Source of the DNA: Subtercola vilae
GTDB taxonomy: Bacteria > Actinomycetota > Actinomycetes > Actinomycetales > Microbacteriaceae
DNA: 64,000 bases
Direction: 5' to 3'
Assembly: GCF_004923255.1 (NCBI RefSeq)
Contig: NZ_QYRT01000007.1
Location: forward strand, 62,001-126,000
Shown: positions 61,526 to 64,000 of the stretch, piece by piece
Numbering within the stretch: position 1 is the first letter of the stretch
Layout: each line of letters starts with the position of its first letter
Notes under the pieces: model-generated
The model's input: only the letters and a program-made list of their open reading frames with translations
What the model was told of the DNA's origin: nothing
The model's database searches: none
Program-made: the position numbers and the translations under genes

Positions 61526-61531
61526 TAGCGT
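61526..61531 (+). promoter_or_regulatory. -10 box of leaderless PPOX gene
   Basis: TAGCGT, GAGGGC, ATG 61538. GAGGG could also act as SD. Confidence 0.4.
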
Positions 61532-61537
61532 GAGGGC

Positions 61538-62017
61538 ATGGCCCGAACGATTTCCTCCAACACCAGCGTCGACCGCGACGGCATGCTCGACTTCGTGCGA
61601 CCGCGGCACAAGATGCTCATCGCCACCACGCGTGCCGACGGCCGCCCGCAGATGTCGCCGGTCTCGGGCGGGGTCGACCCAGACGGGCGCATCGTCATCT
61701 CCACCTACCCGGGCCGGGCGAAAACGCGCAACGCCGAGCGCGACGAGCATGTGTCGGTGCTCGTGCTGTCAGACGAGTGGGATGGGGCCTGGATCCAGGT
61801 CGACGGCACCGCAGAGGTGCTGAACATGCCCGAGGCGGCCGATGGTCTGGTCGAGTACTTCCGCAGCATTTCCGGCGAGCACCCCGACTGGGCAGAGTAC
61901 CGCGCGGCCATGGTGCTGCAGAACAAGTCGCTGATCAGGGTGACGATTGCGCGGTGGAGTCCGGTGTCGAGCGGGGGCTTTCCGGCCGACGTGGCCGCCC
62001 GCCTCGACGCGTTGTAG
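61538..62017 (+). CDS. PPOX-class F420-dependent oxidoreductase
   Basis: 159 aa split-barrel flavin/deazaflavin protein: MLIATTRADGRPQMSPVSGGVDPDGRIVISTYPGRAKTRNAERDEHVSVLV is the typical strand set, with W..VDGTAEVLN later. TIGR03618-like; cofactor F420 probable. Substrate unknown. Confidence 0.88.
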   Translation: MARTISSNTSVDRDGMLDFVRPRHKMLIATTRADGRPQMSPVSGGVDPDGRIVISTYPGRAKTRNAERDEHVSVLVLSDEWDGAWIQVDGTAEVLNMPEAADGLVEYFRSISGEHPDWAEYRAAMVLQNKSLIRVTIARWSPVSSGGFPADVAARLDAL

Positions 62018-62057
62018 AACGCTCGCTGCGCACACTGTTCGCTGCCATGATGACCTC

Positions 62058-62366
62058 ATGAGCGATAGTGGTGCCGACCAGTTTCTCGCCAGGCGTTCCG
62101 TGCTTCGGGCGGCCGCGTGGAGCACGCCCCTCGTCACGCTCGCCATCGCGGCCCCGGCGGCGGCAGCAAGTGGCGGCGCGACCCCCACCAACCTGCAGGC
62201 CGACTGCACCCTCGCGCTCACCATCACCAGCGTCTGGACCAACCAGCCCGGAACCTTCCTCTTCGACGCTGCCTCCACCGACAGCGCCGTGAACGTCGCC
62301 AGCAACACCGCGGAGGTACAGATCACCTTCGGCGACCTCTCCACCATCCCCTCCAACGAGGGCTGA
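62058..62366 (+). CDS. Small exported protein with Tat-like signal
   Basis: 102 aa from ATG 62058. Signal LARRSVLRAAAWSTPLVTLAIAAPAAAAS has a twin-Arg and AxA-like cleavage site near residue 37; the mature part is about 65 residues (starts GGATPTNLQADC) with a single Cys and Thr/Ser/Asn-rich strands. No recognised domain. Microbacteriaceae often encode such small RR-signal proteins next to large surface proteins, as here. Confidence 0.75.
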   Translation: MSDSGADQFLARRSVLRAAAWSTPLVTLAIAAPAAAASGGATPTNLQADCTLALTITSVWTNQPGTFLFDAASTDSAVNVASNTAEVQITFGDLSTIPSNEG

Positions 62367-62560
62367 CCCCCGCCCCGGCTGGCCCGTTGCCGAGGACAAC
62401 CAGATCTCTCGATACCACCAGCCGCGGGCGAGGTGGCCAGCCCGAACAGGCCACCTCGCCCGCAACGGGCCGTCTCGCAGCGTTCGAATGCTGAGCGCTA
62501 CGAAGCTCCTCAACCAGCCTTACGGCTCGGCGCTTTTCACCCGGCCTCGCGGCCCGGCGC

Positions 62561-64000
62561 CTAACAGCCGTTCGATCGACGCGTACGCAGCCGCAGCCGC
62601 ATACCGAGCACGGCAGCCCCCGCGAGTATCAGCGCCGCAGCACCCTCGCCCACCGGAGCCAGCCCGCTCGCATCAAGACCCGTGTGTGCCAGCTGCGCCG
62701 ACGCCGAGCCGCTCGAGCTTCCGCCTCCGGTCCCTGTTCCGGATGCTCCACCCCCGCCGCCAGCACCAGCACCAGTTCCGCCGCCTGTCGCTCCCCCGCC
62801 CGCCGCACCCGTGCCGGGTGTCGGCGTGGGCGTCGTGGTCGTGGTCGCGGCCGCCGCGATGGTGATGCTGAACGTCTCTGTCACGTCAGGATCGACGCCA
62901 TTGCTCGCGGCCACCGCGAACGTGAACGTTCCTGCAGCCGTCGGCTGACCCGAAATCACCCCCGTCGTCTCAATCTTCAGCCCCGGCGGCAACGCTCCAC
63001 TCGACAGGCTGAACGTCGGCGCAGGGAACCCCGTGGCCGCCACCGTCTGCGGCACGTAAGACGTTCCCACCGTTCCCCCGGCGAGCGCACCCGGAGCCGT
63101 CGTGAAGGTCGGACTGACGTTCACCTGGAACAGCGACACCGTTCCGCTGCCATCATTGGCAACATAGGTGCGCCGATGAGCCGTGTCGATGGCAAGACCC
63201 ATCGCGCCACTCGTCGTTCCGTGCAGAACGACCGATCTGACGGTTGCGCCGCTACCCGACGTGTCGATGACAGAGACGGTTCCGTCAAAATCATTCGAAA
63301 CATACGCAAACCCCTGCGCGTCATCGATGGCGACGTTGGTGGGACGGCTGCCAATGCTATTCGCGCCGTTCGGAATCACCGCCATGACAGTGGTGCCGGC
63401 TCCCGTGGTGTCGATGACCGACACCGTGTTGTCAATACTGTTGGCCACGTAAGCCCGACTATGCACGCCGTCGACCGCGATTCCCCATGCACCGTTTCCA
63501 ATGCCTGGAGTGCCCGGGGCGCCTCTCGAAATTGTTGCCAGAACGGTGGTGCCGGCACCCGTGGTATCGAGAACGGAGACGGTGCCATCGCTGTAATTGG
63601 TCACATACGCACGATTGTGAGCTGCATCAACAGCGACCCCGCCGGGCTCTGCGCCGATGCCTGAAGCGTGCGTGATTACTCCAGCAACGGTGGTTCCCTG
63701 CCCGGTCGTGTCAATAACCGAGACGGTGCCGTCAAAGAAGTTGGTAACGTACGCACGGTTGTGTGCTGCGTCGATAGCGATCGCTTCGGGGCCCCTGCCT
63801 ATGCTCGCGCTGCCATTCGGGATTACGGCCGAGACGCTTGTACCTGCGCCCGTCGTGTCGATCACGGACACAATGCCATCGGAGGAATTAGACACGTAGG
63901 CCCTGTTGTGAGCCTCGTCTACGGCGACACCCCACGGACTTACGCCGATGCCGGAGGTCACCCCGTGAGGGATCAAACCGGTCACAGTCGAACCGGCACC
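62561..64000 (-). CDS. YVTN beta-propeller surface protein with LAXTG anchor (5' end outside window)
   Basis: At least 479 codons. Six or more ~47-residue repeats of the type DxxHNRAYVTNxxDGTVSVIDT, then a putative-Ig (He_PIG-like) domain (GTVGTSYVPQTVAATGFPAPTFSLSSG), a Gly/Thr/Pro spacer, LAHTG, a hydrophobic helix and RLRLRTRRSN. LAHTG fits class E sortase. The frame continues past 64000 (GAGST before the first visible repeat end), so the signal peptide is not seen. Confidence 0.9.
   Translation of the reverse strand, partial: GAGSTVTGLIPHGVTSGIGVSPWGVAVDEAHNRAYVSNSSDGIVSVIDTTGAGTSVSAVIPNGSASIGRGPEAIAIDAAHNRAYVTNFFDGTVSVIDTTGQGTTVAGVITHASGIGAEPGGVAVDAAHNRAYVTNYSDGTVSVLDTTGAGTTVLATISRGAPGTPGIGNGAWGIAVDGVHSRAYVANSIDNTVSVIDTTGAGTTVMAVIPNGANSIGSRPTNVAIDDAQGFAYVSNDFDGTVSVIDTSGSGATVRSVVLHGTTSGAMGLAIDTAHRRTYVANDGSGTVSLFQVNVSPTFTTAPGALAGGTVGTSYVPQTVAATGFPAPTFSLSSGALPPGLKIETTGVISGQPTAAGTFTFAVAASNGVDPDVTETFSITIAAAATTTTTPTPTPGTGAAGGGATGGGTGAGAGGGGGASGTGTGGGSSSGSASAQLAHTGLDASGLAPVGEGAAALILAGAAVLGMRLRLRTRRSNGC

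Noticed and set aside
62684-63664. 326-codon plus-strand frame
   Set aside because: Antisense of the YVTN repeats, Arg/His-rich shadow.

Overview
The window is high-GC DNA with a dense, mostly non-overlapping bacterial gene layout. It looks like an actinobacterium of the family Microbacteriaceae. The support is a menaquinone (men) pathway, a System II (Res/Ccs) cytochrome c maturation cluster, the tiny ribosomal protein bS22, an archaeal-type AspRS, F420-dependent enzymes, LAXTG sortase substrates, and many starts with a TANNNT -10 box only 6-8 nt upstream of the start codon (leaderless pattern). Genus is not certain; a Subtercola/Agreia-like organism is a guess from the lipid genes.

Layout. 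1-1948: the end of a Ter-type stress locus (PRTase/StiP-like protein plus HAD hydrolase). 1899-6183: menaquinone genes menA, menE, menB (minus) facing menC (plus). 6087-11262: a tightly overlapping amino-acid uptake operon (RidA, PLP aminotransferase, ABC ATPase, permease, binding protein) with a divergent YheO-like regulator. 11287-16093: cytochrome c biogenesis (ccsB, resB, ccdA, resA-like, histidine phosphatase). 16246-20493: a 42-aa membrane peptide, aspS, a degenerate RadC, small redox/stress proteins, a HAD phosphatase, bS22 and a BldC-like HTH. 20682-24191: a large sortase-anchored subtilase. 24415-31407: ArsR, TrkH/TrkA, proC, a CDF transporter, tadA, upp, a Cys-ending leader-like peptide and a winged-helix regulator. 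31511-45798: an accessory-looking stretch of oxidoreductases, regulators, transporter, photolyase, MOSC, F420 enzyme and EEP protein. It also holds a truncated rifampin ADP-ribosyltransferase (arr) and two copies of a 61-bp palindromic repeat.

45884-57543 is the most interesting region. It holds a TetR regulator, an alkyl-DHAP synthase (AGPS), two PlsC-type acyltransferases and an SDR. It also holds a fatty acyl reductase fused to a HAD domain, a LarA-fold protein without the family catalytic residues, two paralogous ferritin-like proteins (one with all six di-iron ligands, one lacking three) and a lipid kinase. Together these could supply every step of ether-phospholipid synthesis: fatty acid to fatty alcohol, acyl-DHAP to alkyl-DHAP, reduction and second acylation. 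The di-iron protein is a candidate for a later oxidation such as vinyl-ether (plasmalogen) formation. That last step is inference.

57626-64000: a small ORF, a histidine phosphatase, sufS-sufU, an amidohydrolase, a PPOX/F420 oxidoreductase, a Tat-signal small protein, and the 3' part of a YVTN beta-propeller surface protein cut by the right edge. No tRNA, rRNA, CRISPR array, IS transposase or prophage was found.
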